Assembly: GCA_020850595.1 (NCBI GenBank)
Contig: JADZEK010000105.1
Location: 22,025 to 86,024, forward strand
Origin: Anaerolineales bacterium
GTDB lineage: Bacteria > Chloroflexota > Anaerolineae > Anaerolineales > UBA6663
DNA: 64,000 nucleotides
Reading direction: 5' to 3'
Below the pieces are notes generated by a model. That model was given only the letters and a program-made list of their open reading frames with translations, searched no databases and was not told where the DNA came from. The position numbers and the translations under genes were made by a program. Shown here piece after piece: positions 9,821 to 18,836 of the stretch (positions are counted from its first letter, which is position 1; every line of letters begins with the position of its first letter).

Positions 9821-10939
9821 ATGACTCTCGACATCCTCACCGACCTGAACCCCTCGCCGCGCCTGCTGCTCGGCCCCGGCCCCAGCGCCGTGCACCCGCG
9901 CGTGCTGCGCGCCATGAGCACGCCGCTGCTGGGCTACATGGACCCCGAGTTCCTCAAGCTGATGGATGAGACCGTGGCCCTGCTGCGCCACACCTTCCAG
10001 ACCGCCAACACGCTCACGCTGCCCGTCTCGGGCACGGGCATGGCGGGCATGGAGACCGTGCTGGCGAACCTGCTGGCCCCCGGCGAGAAGCTGCTGGTGT
10101 GCTCGGCGGGCTACTTCGCCAACCGGCAGGAGGAGGTGGCCCGCCGCCACGGCATTGAGGTGGTGCGCGTGGACAAGCCCTGGGGCCGGCCCTTCAGCGC
10201 CGCCGAGTTCGAGGCGGCCGTGCAGCAGCACCGGCCCAAGGTCGCGGCCCTGGTGCACGCCGAGACCTCCACCGGCGCGGTGCAGCCGCTGGAGGGCTTC
10301 GGCGACATCGCCCACCGCCACGGCGCGCTGCTGCTGATTGACACCGTGACCTCGCTCGGCGGCGTGCCGCTGAAGATTGACGAGTGGGGCGTGGACGCGG
10401 CCTACTCCGGCACGCAGAAGTGTCTGGGCTGCCCGCCCGGCCTGGCGCCCGTGACGATCAGCGACCGGGCGCGCGCGGCCATTCAGGCCCGCCCCACCCC
10501 GCCGGACGCCTGGTACTTCGACCTGGAGTTGCTCTATAAGTATTGGGGGCCAGACCGGGCCTACCACCACACCGTCAGCGGCACGTTGGTCTACGCCCTG
10601 CGCGAGGGTCTGCGGCTGGTGGCCGAAGAGGGGCTAGAGAACCGCTGGACGCGCCACGCCGCCAACGCCGATTACTTCTGCCAGGGTCTGGCGGAGCTAG
10701 ACCTGACGCCGTACATCGAGCCGGCCCACCGCCTGCCTAGCCTCATCACCGTGCGCGTGCCCAACGGCGTGGACGAGGCGGCCGTGCGCGCCAAGCTGCG
10801 CGACATCTACAACCTGGAGATCGGCGCGGGCATCGGGTCGCTCAAGGGCCAGGTCTGGCGCGTCGGGCTGATGGGTTACTCGTCGCGGCGCGAGAACCTC
10901 ACGCTGCTACTCGGTGCGCTGCGCGAGATCCTCAAGTAG
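9821..10939 (+). CDS. class V aminotransferase (alanine-glyoxylate/serine-pyruvate type)
   Basis: LLLGPGPSAVHPRVL...VSGTGMAGME...DTVTSLGGVPLKIDEWGVDAAYSGTQKCLGCPPGLAP (PLP Lys). Confidence 0.93.
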   Translation: MTLDILTDLNPSPRLLLGPGPSAVHPRVLRAMSTPLLGYMDPEFLKLMDETVALLRHTFQTANTLTLPVSGTGMAGMETVLANLLAPGEKLLVCSAGYFANRQEEVARRHGIEVVRVDKPWGRPFSAAEFEAAVQQHRPKVAALVHAETSTGAVQPLEGFGDIAHRHGALLLIDTVTSLGGVPLKIDEWGVDAAYSGTQKCLGCPPGLAPVTISDRARAAIQARPTPPDAWYFDLELLYKYWGPDRAYHHTVSGTLVYALREGLRLVAEEGLENRWTRHAANADYFCQGLAELDLTPYIEPAHRLPSLITVRVPNGVDEAAVRAKLRDIYNLEIGAGIGSLKGQVWRVGLMGYSSRRENLTLLLGALREILK

Positions 10940-10962
10940 CGCCGCGCTGTTCCCACAACCCC

Positions 10963-11002
10963 AAAGCGCTCGAGCGGCTGATCGCTCGGGCGCTTTGTTT
11001 TC
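10963..11002 (+). terminator. rho-independent terminator AAAGCGC.CGAGCG/CGCTCG.GCGCTTT + TTTT
   Basis: Near-perfect long stem followed by GTTTTC. Confidence 0.8.
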
Positions 11003-11024
11003 GGCTGAGGCGGTGACGAGCGCC

Positions 11025-12212
11025 CTACTTCTCCATCGCCGCCAGCGCGGCATAGGCGGGCAGCGTCACCGCCGGGTCGCCCGCCGCAGTGGGGCGGGTG
11101 ATGGCCCACCAATACTGCTCGTTGGCTTCCGTCCACTCTTGGTCGGCGATGTAGACCATGCTCATCAGGCCGATCCAGGGCGACCAGTGAGCCTGGGCGT
11201 ACTGATAGGCGCGCACCAGGTAGTCGGCCTGGGTGGCCTGATCTACCGCGTACCAGTTGTAATCCGTGTGCGCCGGGTTGGTGTCGGTGGTCCAGCCCAT
11301 CTCGGTGATGGCGATCTGCTTGTCGGCGTCGCCGTACGCCAGCATCAGCGCGCGCACTTCTTCCACGTGCCGAAAACACCAGGTGGAGGATTGCCAATAC
11401 GCATCGGCGCGGCACTCGGCCGGGGAGCGTTCGGGCGCGTTGCCATACCCCGGCGCGTGCGCGCCCAGCAGGTCGAAGTAGGGCGCGCCGCCTGCCTCGT
11501 ACAGGCCGCGGTAGAAGGCCAGGTCGGCCATCGCGACGGCCGGATCGTCCAGGTCGGTGGGCGCCAGCCCGGCCGAGATGACGATGGCGTGGGGGTCAGC
11601 GGCCTTGATCGCCAGGTAGCAGGGCTTGAGCAGGGCGAGGTAGGCCGCGGGGTCGGGCGGCTGGTTGCCCCACTCGCGGGCCAGGTTAGGCTCGTTCCAC
11701 ACTTCGTAGGCGGCGATGCGGCCGACGTAGCGCCCAGCCAGCGCCCCGCAGAACTCGGCGAACAGCGCCGGGTCGTTGGGCGGCGTGTCTACCACGTGGT
11801 CGAGCAGGGCCGGGTCGTCCACGGCCCAAAAGGGCGTGCCGTCGAGGCGCGCCAGAATTCGCAGTCCGCGCGCCTCGGCCAGCGCCACCACGCCGTCGGG
11901 CCGAAACCAGTCGTAGCCGCCGCGGCTGCCGGAAATGTTGCGCCAGGAGAACTGCTGCTTGAGCCAGCCAAAGCCCAGTCCGGCCACCAGGTCGGCGTCG
12001 CGCGCGCCGGTCTTGTTGTCGGTCTGCCACCACAAGAACGCCTGAATGCCGTACTCTGGCGAGGCCAGGCGCGGCAGGGGATAGAGCCGGGCGGGGGTCG
12101 GCGGCGGCGTGGGGGTGCTGAGTACAGCAGCGGGCATCGGGGCGCAGGCCGCCAGCAGCAGGGCGAACAGCCCGGCCAGCGCCGCCCGGCGCCGGGTGGG
12201 CGGGCGCATCAC
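11025..12212 (-). CDS. secreted cellulase-like (clan GH-A type) glycoside hydrolase, lipoprotein
   Basis: Lipobox LLLAACAP; acid/base motif AAYEVWNEPNLAREW; nucleophile-like IAITEMGW; GTG 12212 or ATG 12209. Confidence 0.8.
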   Translation of the reverse strand: MMRPPTRRRAALAGLFALLLAACAPMPAAVLSTPTPPPTPARLYPLPRLASPEYGIQAFLWWQTDNKTGARDADLVAGLGFGWLKQQFSWRNISGSRGGYDWFRPDGVVALAEARGLRILARLDGTPFWAVDDPALLDHVVDTPPNDPALFAEFCGALAGRYVGRIAAYEVWNEPNLAREWGNQPPDPAAYLALLKPCYLAIKAADPHAIVISAGLAPTDLDDPAVAMADLAFYRGLYEAGGAPYFDLLGAHAPGYGNAPERSPAECRADAYWQSSTWCFRHVEEVRALMLAYGDADKQIAITEMGWTTDTNPAHTDYNWYAVDQATQADYLVRAYQYAQAHWSPWIGLMSMVYIADQEWTEANEQYWWAITRPTAAGDPAVTLPAYAALAAMEK

Positions 12213-12219
12213 ACGCGGC

Positions 12220-13590
12220 CTAAGGCTTGGGCATCACGCTCAGCGCGTCGAACGCCGGGCGCGGGATGCCGCTGCGGTCCAGGATGCTGAAGATGACGTT
12301 GTCGTCGGTGGCCGGGTCGCCGCCCTTGGGGCCGTAATCCAGGTTGAACAGGGAGGCCATTTTCACCAGGTGCGAGTCGCGCATCCAGTTGAAGGCGCGC
12401 ACCAGGTAGTCGGCCTGCTGCTCGGCCGTCACGTCGGCGGCGAAGCCGAAGTTGGCCGGGTACACGCCGTCCACGGGCGAGGCGTAGCCGAACTCGGTCA
12501 CGCATTGCTGCACGTTCCCGATAATGGCCGCATAGGTTTCCACCTGGCTCTTCAGCGCCCAGGAGTAGTGCGGGTTATCCCACGGCCCGCCAAAGGTCTG
12601 GCCCTCGCGCGGCGGCGGGTTGGCGCCATCTACATCCGGCGGCAGGTTGGTGCCGTTGGAGTGCGTGCCCACGCAGTCCACGTAGTTGAGGCCGCCGTTG
12701 TCCACGAAGCCGCGCAGGTAGGTCACATCGTCCATCACGATCGGGCGGCCGCTGGGCTGGCAGTCGGGGAAGCTGACGTTGCAGTTGATGCCCGTGGGCG
12801 AGAGCGCGCCGGAGATGACCACGATGTTCGGGTCGGCGGCTTTGATGGTCGTGTAGGCCGCTTGCAGCAGCGCGATGTAGGCGGTGGGGCTGACGCCTTC
12901 GGCCGTGTTCCATTCGCGCTCCAGGTTCATCTCGTTCCAGACCTCAATCGCGCCGATGCGGCCGGGGTAGCGGTCGAGCAGGCGCTGCACGAACTCGGCA
13001 TAGTCCAGCGGGTTGTCGGGCGGAGCTTCCTGCCCCTCGGGCGCGGGCATGGGGTTGGCGCGCGTCCAATCGGGCGCAGCCACCACCGAGAGCATGACGC
13101 GCAGGCCTTTGTTGCAGGCTTCGTTCATGGCTGCGTCCAGCACGTCCCAAAACGGCTCCACGTTGTCGCGCTGTAGGTCGTACCAGCGCACCTGCATTTT
13201 CACCCAGTTGAAGCCCAGCTTGTCGGAGATCACACCCAGCCAGTAGGCGTTGTCGCCCACGAACACATGGCTCTGAATACCATAGCCAAAGCCGGAGGCC
13301 GGCTCAGGCCGAAAATTGCAGGCCGGGCCGCCGCCGTCCAGCCCGGCCTGGGTCGGCTTGGGCTGCTCGGTCGCGGCCGGTTGGGCAGCCTGAGTCGCGG
13401 TGGCGGGCGGCGCCAGGGTGGCGGCGATGGGCGGGGTGTTGGTAGCAGCCGGCGTCTGGCTGCCGCCGTTGCGCGTCAGCAGCCAATAGAGCGTGCCGAA
13501 GGCGCACAGGCCCACCACGGCGGTCAGCCCCAGCCACACACCGATGAGGATGGACAGGTTGGTGCGCGAGCGCAGCGGGTTAGGCGTCAT
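12220..13590 (-). CDS. membrane-anchored cellulase-like (clan GH-A type) glycoside hydrolase
   Basis: Start MTPNPLRSRTNLSILIGVWLG (TM); IEVWNEMNLEREW; CVTEFGYASP. Confidence 0.8.
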   Translation of the reverse strand: MTPNPLRSRTNLSILIGVWLGLTAVVGLCAFGTLYWLLTRNGGSQTPAATNTPPIAATLAPPATATQAAQPAATEQPKPTQAGLDGGGPACNFRPEPASGFGYGIQSHVFVGDNAYWLGVISDKLGFNWVKMQVRWYDLQRDNVEPFWDVLDAAMNEACNKGLRVMLSVVAAPDWTRANPMPAPEGQEAPPDNPLDYAEFVQRLLDRYPGRIGAIEVWNEMNLEREWNTAEGVSPTAYIALLQAAYTTIKAADPNIVVISGALSPTGINCNVSFPDCQPSGRPIVMDDVTYLRGFVDNGGLNYVDCVGTHSNGTNLPPDVDGANPPPREGQTFGGPWDNPHYSWALKSQVETYAAIIGNVQQCVTEFGYASPVDGVYPANFGFAADVTAEQQADYLVRAFNWMRDSHLVKMASLFNLDYGPKGGDPATDDNVIFSILDRSGIPRPAFDALSVMPKP

Positions 13591-13607
13591 CGGCCAGGCT
13601 CCCTCAG

Positions 13608-14555
13608 CTAGTTGATGATCGTGATGGTGATGTTGTTCGACAGCCGGTCCCAGCCGGCCCCGCCCGAGAGACAGGCGTTCTTGTCGCCGAAGCAAATGCC
13701 CAGGTAGAGCTGGTATGTGCCCGCGGCGGGGAAGTTGATGTGGTCGCGCCAGGTGAGTGTCTCGCCGGGGTCGAGCGACTCGTTGGTCCACGATTGCGCC
13801 GTGACGCCCGCGTCGGTGTGGGCCGCCAGCACGCCGTAGGCCACCGCCGCGCTGCTGGTGTTCTTGACCTCGAAGTTGAACCACACGTCTTGCCCCACGG
13901 CAGCCGAGGCGTTCTCCACCGAGAACGAGTTGGCGACGATGCCGCGCGCGCCCAGCTGGGGCGTGGCCGAGGGCGGCGGCGGGTTGGTGGCCGCCGGCGG
14001 ATTGGTGGCCGTGGGCGGCGCGCTGGTCGCGGCGGGTGGGGGGGCGTCGGCCGCGACCACCGGCAGATCGTTCACGCTACCGTCCACGGTGGCCACCAAC
14101 GCCGAGACCCAGCCCACGCCGTTCGGCCCCAGCGCGTATTGAATGGCAAACCACTGCGCCGAGGCGTCGCGGCCGAGCAACGCGGCCGTGTCGCCGCTGT
14201 TCAGCCCGCCCAGCACCGGGTAGGTGAGGCCCGGCCCGCCGCGCACATTGGCGGGCTGGACAATGCGGGCCTGCGCCACGAACTCCGTGGCCGAAGGCTC
14301 GGCGGGTGGGGTTTCGGTAGGCGGCGTGGTGGCGGTGGCGGTCGGCTCAGGCGTGTTGGTCGGCGGCGCGGGCGTGGTGGTGGGAATGACCACCACGCTG
14401 GTGAAGGCCAGGGTCGGCGCGACCAGGGTATTCTTTGGCGCTTTCGGCCGTGTGAGTAGGAAGATGGAGAGGACCAGGAAACCGATGCCGATCAGGGCCA
14501 GCACAAACACGCCGGCCACCATCAGGAGGGAGGAACGGGCAGCAGGGGTAGACAT
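13608..14555 (-). CDS. TM-anchored SH3b protein with C-terminal Ig-like (NBM/NBR1-like) domain
   Basis: ANVRGGPGLTYPVLGGLNSGDTAALLGRDASAQWFAI SH3b; C-terminal VWFNFEVKNTSSAAVAYG...SLDPGETLTWRDHINFPAAGTYQL. Confidence 0.75.
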   Translation of the reverse strand: MSTPAARSSLLMVAGVFVLALIGIGFLVLSIFLLTRPKAPKNTLVAPTLAFTSVVVIPTTTPAPPTNTPEPTATATTPPTETPPAEPSATEFVAQARIVQPANVRGGPGLTYPVLGGLNSGDTAALLGRDASAQWFAIQYALGPNGVGWVSALVATVDGSVNDLPVVAADAPPPAATSAPPTATNPPAATNPPPPSATPQLGARGIVANSFSVENASAAVGQDVWFNFEVKNTSSAAVAYGVLAAHTDAGVTAQSWTNESLDPGETLTWRDHINFPAAGTYQLYLGICFGDKNACLSGGAGWDRLSNNITITIIN

Positions 14556-14572
14556 GGGTGGCCGGGATATCC

Positions 14573-15829
14573 TTAGTTGACCGAGATCGTAATCGGGGCC
14601 GACAAGGTTTCCCAGTCGCCGCCGTTGAGGCAGGTGGTAAAGTCGCTAAAGCACACTTGCATGCTCAGCCGCCAACTGCCCGCGCTGGGCAGCCGCATAC
14701 CGTCTTCCCATGGGCCGTTGCAGCGGTCGGTCGGGCCGACGCAGCCGGGGTCAATCCACAACAGGCCGCTAGCCGCGCCCTGGGCATCCCACGAGGTTTG
14801 GAACTGCGTGCCGCCGGTGGATTTGACGGCGATGACGCCCAGCACGCCATAGCTGATGGGCGCGGCGGTGGTGTTCTTGATCCACTCCACGAAGCACACG
14901 CGCTCGTTCACAGCGAAGCTCAAGCGCCCGCCGCACATCGTCAGTTGGCCGCTGACGCCGTGCGTGCCCGCGACTGGGCCAGGGGCGGGGTTGCTGGCGG
15001 GCTTGGGCGTGGGGCTGGGCGGCGGCGGGGGCGGGGCGGCGATGACGGGCAAGTCGGCGTCGTCGCCGGCGTAGGTCGCTACCTGCCCCGATACCCAGGC
15101 GCGGCCTTCCAGCGCCGAACCAAAATCTATGGCATACCAGGTGCGGGCGGCGTTCATGCCGATGACGGGCGCGGTGTCCCCCGCTTTAATGCCGCCGATC
15201 ACGTCGTAGTTGGTGCCGGGGCCGCCGCGCACGTTGGCGCCCTGAATGATCGTGACCACGGTGTCATCCGCGGCCGGGGTTGACGAGCCGGCTGCGCCCG
15301 CCGTGCCGGTCGCAGCCGGGGCTGTGTTCGTGGCGGTTGGCGGCGCTTCAGTCGCCGTGGCGGTCGGCTGGGGGGTATCCGTCGCCGTGGGCTGCGGCGT
15401 GGTGGTCGGGATCACCACCACCTGCGTCGGCAGGCTACTGGTGGTGGTGGTCGCTGTGACGCCGCCCACCTGAGCGGGCGCGGTCAGCCGCATGACGGCA
15501 AAGATGCCCAGCCCGAGCAGCACAATTCCCACCAAAACCAGGCCGAACACCGCCAGCAACATGCCCAGCGGCTGGCCACCCGAAGGCGGCGGAGCGCTGG
15601 GGCCGGACGGCGGTCCGGCGGGGGGCGCCGGCGGCGGCGGGTCGGGCGGCGCGGGCGGATTGATGAGCGTCTCGTCAGCGGCGGCAGCGGGCCGCCGCAC
15701 AAGGGTGTCTTCCGCTACTGACGAGGCGTCTGGCGCCGGCGTCTGCATCGGCGCGGTGTCGGTCCCGGCCGGGCGCGTGACCGTGGGGTCAGACTCAGGA
15801 GCCGGCAGAGAGGGAACAGTGTCAGACAC
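14573..15829 (-). CDS. TM-anchored SH3b protein with C-terminal beta-sandwich, paralog of 13608 gene
   Basis: GANVRGGPGTNYDVIGGIKAGDTAPVIGMNAARTWYAI; shared C-terminal layout. Confidence 0.75.
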   Translation of the reverse strand: MSDTVPSLPAPESDPTVTRPAGTDTAPMQTPAPDASSVAEDTLVRRPAAAADETLINPPAPPDPPPPAPPAGPPSGPSAPPPSGGQPLGMLLAVFGLVLVGIVLLGLGIFAVMRLTAPAQVGGVTATTTTSSLPTQVVVIPTTTPQPTATDTPQPTATATEAPPTATNTAPAATGTAGAAGSSTPAADDTVVTIIQGANVRGGPGTNYDVIGGIKAGDTAPVIGMNAARTWYAIDFGSALEGRAWVSGQVATYAGDDADLPVIAAPPPPPPSPTPKPASNPAPGPVAGTHGVSGQLTMCGGRLSFAVNERVCFVEWIKNTTAAPISYGVLGVIAVKSTGGTQFQTSWDAQGAASGLLWIDPGCVGPTDRCNGPWEDGMRLPSAGSWRLSMQVCFSDFTTCLNGGDWETLSAPITISVN

Positions 15830-15841
15830 GCCGCCTCGCCG

Positions 15842-18565
15842 CTAGTGGACCACCGCGCCCAGCGACGCACAGGCCGGGCAACTGCCATCGGGGCGAACGA
15901 TGGCATAGCCCGCCTGTGGATCAACGCCGTACTGTGTGAAGTCCACGTTCCACACGATCATCAGGCGCACCTGGCCGCTGTTGCCGGCCAGGCTGGCGGC
16001 CTCGGCCAGCCACTGTGCTTGCTCGGCCAGCGAAGTCGTCGCGCCCCAGGCAAAGCCGCCCGGCAGCGCGCCGAAGCCCTCGGAGGTGAGGTAGCCCAAC
16101 TCGGTGAAGCACACCGGGCGGGTGCCGCCGAACGCACCCCAGTAGGTATCTACCATCGGCCAGAAGTAATAGGAGTAGTGATAGCCGTTCAGGTTCGCGC
16201 CGGTCACATCATTGGGCGAGGTAGTGCCCTGGTTGAAGTGCGCGCCGATACAGTCCATGTAGTTCGCGGCCCCGGCGGCCGCCATCTCGCGCAGGTAGCG
16301 GTCGTCGTTGACCACCTTGCCAGGGAAGGCCCCCTCCGCGCCGGTCGGCGCCGGGCCGCCGCTGATGACCAGGGTGCCGCCATTGGCGGCTTTGATGGCA
16401 TTATAGGCCTTCGCCAGTAACTGCGTATACGTGGCGGCGTTGATCTGGCCTTCCGGCCATTCGTGCTCGATGTTCGGCTCGTTCCAGACCTCAATGGCGT
16501 CGGCGCCAGCCGCCGCCAGCCCAGCCACCCACCCGGCGTACTCATCCATGTAGGCCGGGTCGGTCACGCGGGCCTTATCGCCGATGACACTCAAGAGCAC
16601 CTTGAAGCCCGCGCCATGCGCCGCGGCGATGTAGTCTGCGCCGCCGCCGCGCACCTGGAACTTGACCCACTTCATGCCGGCCTGCTGCATCTGGGCCGGG
16701 TGGCCGATGACCCCCGGCACCTGCCCGCCCAGCTCGAATGTGCCCGCGCCAATGGGTGGGGGCGGCACGAACACCCCGCCGCCGCCGTCGTCGGGCGGCG
16801 TGGTCGGCGCGGCCGTGGCCTGGCCGGGGGCGGTGGTGGCTGGCGGCTCTTGAACGCTGCCGCCGCCCTGGGTCGCGGTCGCCGTCGGCGTGCTGGTCGG
16901 CGTCGGGGTAGAGGTGATGGCCGCGATCTGCACGGCCACCGAACCCAGGTCGTTGGCCTCGCCGGGCTGCAACTGCGCGCTGAACTGGTAGCTGCCCGGT
17001 CCCGGGGCCACGTACACATACGGCTGGCCGGGTTGGGCGGTCGCCAGCGCCACGATGCCGCCCGCGTTGCGCACCGTCCACAGCAACTCGGCGTGCGCCG
17101 TCACGGCGGCGTCCATGGCCGCTTTGTATTGCGTCACGGCATTCACCAGCCCGGCCGGCACACCGCTCGCCGCCAGCCCGGCCACGGCCACGCCGCCCAA
17201 CTGATAGTGCTCTGCCAGCAGCAGGCGCTGGCGCAAGGTGTCGGAGGTTGTCAGCCACACGGTGCGCGCCTGCCCGTCGCCGTCGGTATAGCCATAGCTG
17301 GCCGCGAAGGCCAGCGGGTCATAGGCCAGCGTCTGCACACCGCCGGAGAGCTTCACGGTGATGGGCTTACCCGGCTCCAGCGCTTCGGCGTCGGCTAGCG
17401 TCACCGCGCCCAGCGGGGCCAGCGCGGCCGCCTGGTCAATCAGGCTAAACACGCCGCCCGCGCTCTCCACGCTCAGGGCTGTCGTCAGCAGGCGCAGGCG
17501 GCCGCGCGGCACCTCGCCCACCGCCCAGGCCAGCAGCGCCTCGACCTGCCCGTTGCCAAAGGCCGTGGGGTCGTCGCCGGCGGCGATGAGCAGCGAGTCG
17601 GCCGCCATGCCCAGGGCGCGCCAGTCGTAGGCCCCGGTCTGAAAGGCGTCGCCAGAGGCCGCGGGCCACGGCACTTGAACAAAGAGGCCCTTGCCCTGCG
17701 TGCGCAGTTGCGCGCCCAGGTCGGACGCCAGTTGGGCATAGGCCGGGCCGCTCTCAGGGGCCAGGCCCTCAAAGTCGAGCGCCACGCCGTCGTAGCCTTC
17801 ACCCACGACAAAACCCACCACGTTTTGCAGGAAAGCGCCGGTGGCGGCCGGGGCGGCTAGCAGCGCCGCCAGCCCGGCGGCGTCGCCGCGCACCAGCGGG
17901 TAGACCGCGTATTGCCCATCGAGCGGCACGCCGGGCAGTTGGCCGCCAAGTGCGCCGTCGGCCTGGGCCAGCACGCCGCCCAGCAACACAGCGTTCACGG
18001 CATCGGTCACGGCGGGTGTGAGGGCCTGCCCCGGTTCCAGGATGGTCAGGGCCAGCGGCGGCAGCGGGACGTTGGCGAACAGCGCCAACGCGCTCGGCGG
18101 CTGCGTGACCACGGCCACCAGTTGGCCGCCACGCGCTTGGGCTGGCAGGAACGACCAGGCCGCGCCGTCCCAGGCATATAGGTCTAGCCGGCGCGCGTCG
18201 GCGCCGGCCGGCACCACCACCGAGAGGAACAACTGCTCGGGCAAAGCGCCCTGGGTTTTGATGTCAAAGACGGGGCTGAGGAGCTGCAAGTAGGCGGGCA
18301 GCGCGCTCTGGGCGGCGGCCCAGGCTTCGCCGGCCGCGCCGCCGGCAAAATCGGCCGCGGGCACCGCCGTGAGCTGCACGCCAAAGCCGTCGGGCAGACC
18401 GGCCGGGTTCGCACTGACGGTCAAGCCGTCAGCCAGCTCGGCCACCGGGTCATCACTGGTCAGCGGCCGATAGTCGCCGCCGCCGCCACCGCAGGCCGCC
18501 GCGAAGAGGGCCAACACCAGGGTCAGATGGGCGAAACGAGCCACAGGACGTTTCGAAAGAGACAT
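15842..18565 (-). CDS. lipoprotein: GH18-like domain + cellulase-like (clan GH-A type) domain
   Basis: Start MSLSKRPVARFAHLTLVLALFAAACGGG (lipobox); YDGVALDFEGL resembles GH18 DxxDxDxE; DAIEVWNEPNIEHEW and VCFTELGY. Confidence 0.75.
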   Translation of the reverse strand: MSLSKRPVARFAHLTLVLALFAAACGGGGGDYRPLTSDDPVAELADGLTVSANPAGLPDGFGVQLTAVPAADFAGGAAGEAWAAAQSALPAYLQLLSPVFDIKTQGALPEQLFLSVVVPAGADARRLDLYAWDGAAWSFLPAQARGGQLVAVVTQPPSALALFANVPLPPLALTILEPGQALTPAVTDAVNAVLLGGVLAQADGALGGQLPGVPLDGQYAVYPLVRGDAAGLAALLAAPAATGAFLQNVVGFVVGEGYDGVALDFEGLAPESGPAYAQLASDLGAQLRTQGKGLFVQVPWPAASGDAFQTGAYDWRALGMAADSLLIAAGDDPTAFGNGQVEALLAWAVGEVPRGRLRLLTTALSVESAGGVFSLIDQAAALAPLGAVTLADAEALEPGKPITVKLSGGVQTLAYDPLAFAASYGYTDGDGQARTVWLTTSDTLRQRLLLAEHYQLGGVAVAGLAASGVPAGLVNAVTQYKAAMDAAVTAHAELLWTVRNAGGIVALATAQPGQPYVYVAPGPGSYQFSAQLQPGEANDLGSVAVQIAAITSTPTPTSTPTATATQGGGSVQEPPATTAPGQATAAPTTPPDDGGGGVFVPPPPIGAGTFELGGQVPGVIGHPAQMQQAGMKWVKFQVRGGGADYIAAAHGAGFKVLLSVIGDKARVTDPAYMDEYAGWVAGLAAAGADAIEVWNEPNIEHEWPEGQINAATYTQLLAKAYNAIKAANGGTLVISGGPAPTGAEGAFPGKVVNDDRYLREMAAAGAANYMDCIGAHFNQGTTSPNDVTGANLNGYHYSYYFWPMVDTYWGAFGGTRPVCFTELGYLTSEGFGALPGGFAWGATTSLAEQAQWLAEAASLAGNSGQVRLMIVWNVDFTQYGVDPQAGYAIVRPDGSCPACASLGAVVH

Positions 18566-18616
18566 GCGCCGCCAAACCTCCACAGGCAAACCCCTGCCAG
18601 TTGCGTCCGCTGGGCT

Positions 18617-18648
18617 AAACAAAAGGGCGGCTCGACTGCTAGCCGCCC
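18617..18648 (-). terminator. hairpin GGGCGGCT-AGCAGTCG-AGCCGCCC followed by TTTTGTTT
   Basis: Perfect 8-bp stem with U-tract on minus strand, about 50 nt upstream of the 18565 start. Confidence 0.7.
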
Positions 18649-18836
18649 CGATCACGGGGGTTGGCCCCGCCCATGCACGCCGCCATGCTTAACTGCCGCC
18701 GCCGCTGCATCTGACTGCCCGGACGGGCCGAATGATAACAAGGATTCAGACCGGCGACAAGGGAATCAACGCTGAACATTATGTCTTACTACCCGAAACG
18801 CCGCGGATTATGCGACCCAGGCCCGCACGACGGGAC

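Noticed and set aside
10914-12290. 458-aa plus-strand ORF over the first cellulase-like gene
   Set aside because: Includes terminator hairpin sequence and antisense of conserved EVWNEPN; shadow frame
18572-18612. GGACGCAA...GGCAGGGGTTTGCC on minus strand as a c-di-GMP-I (GEMM) riboswitch
   Set aside because: Motif order and P1b/tetraloop of GEMM not present; preceded by a terminator
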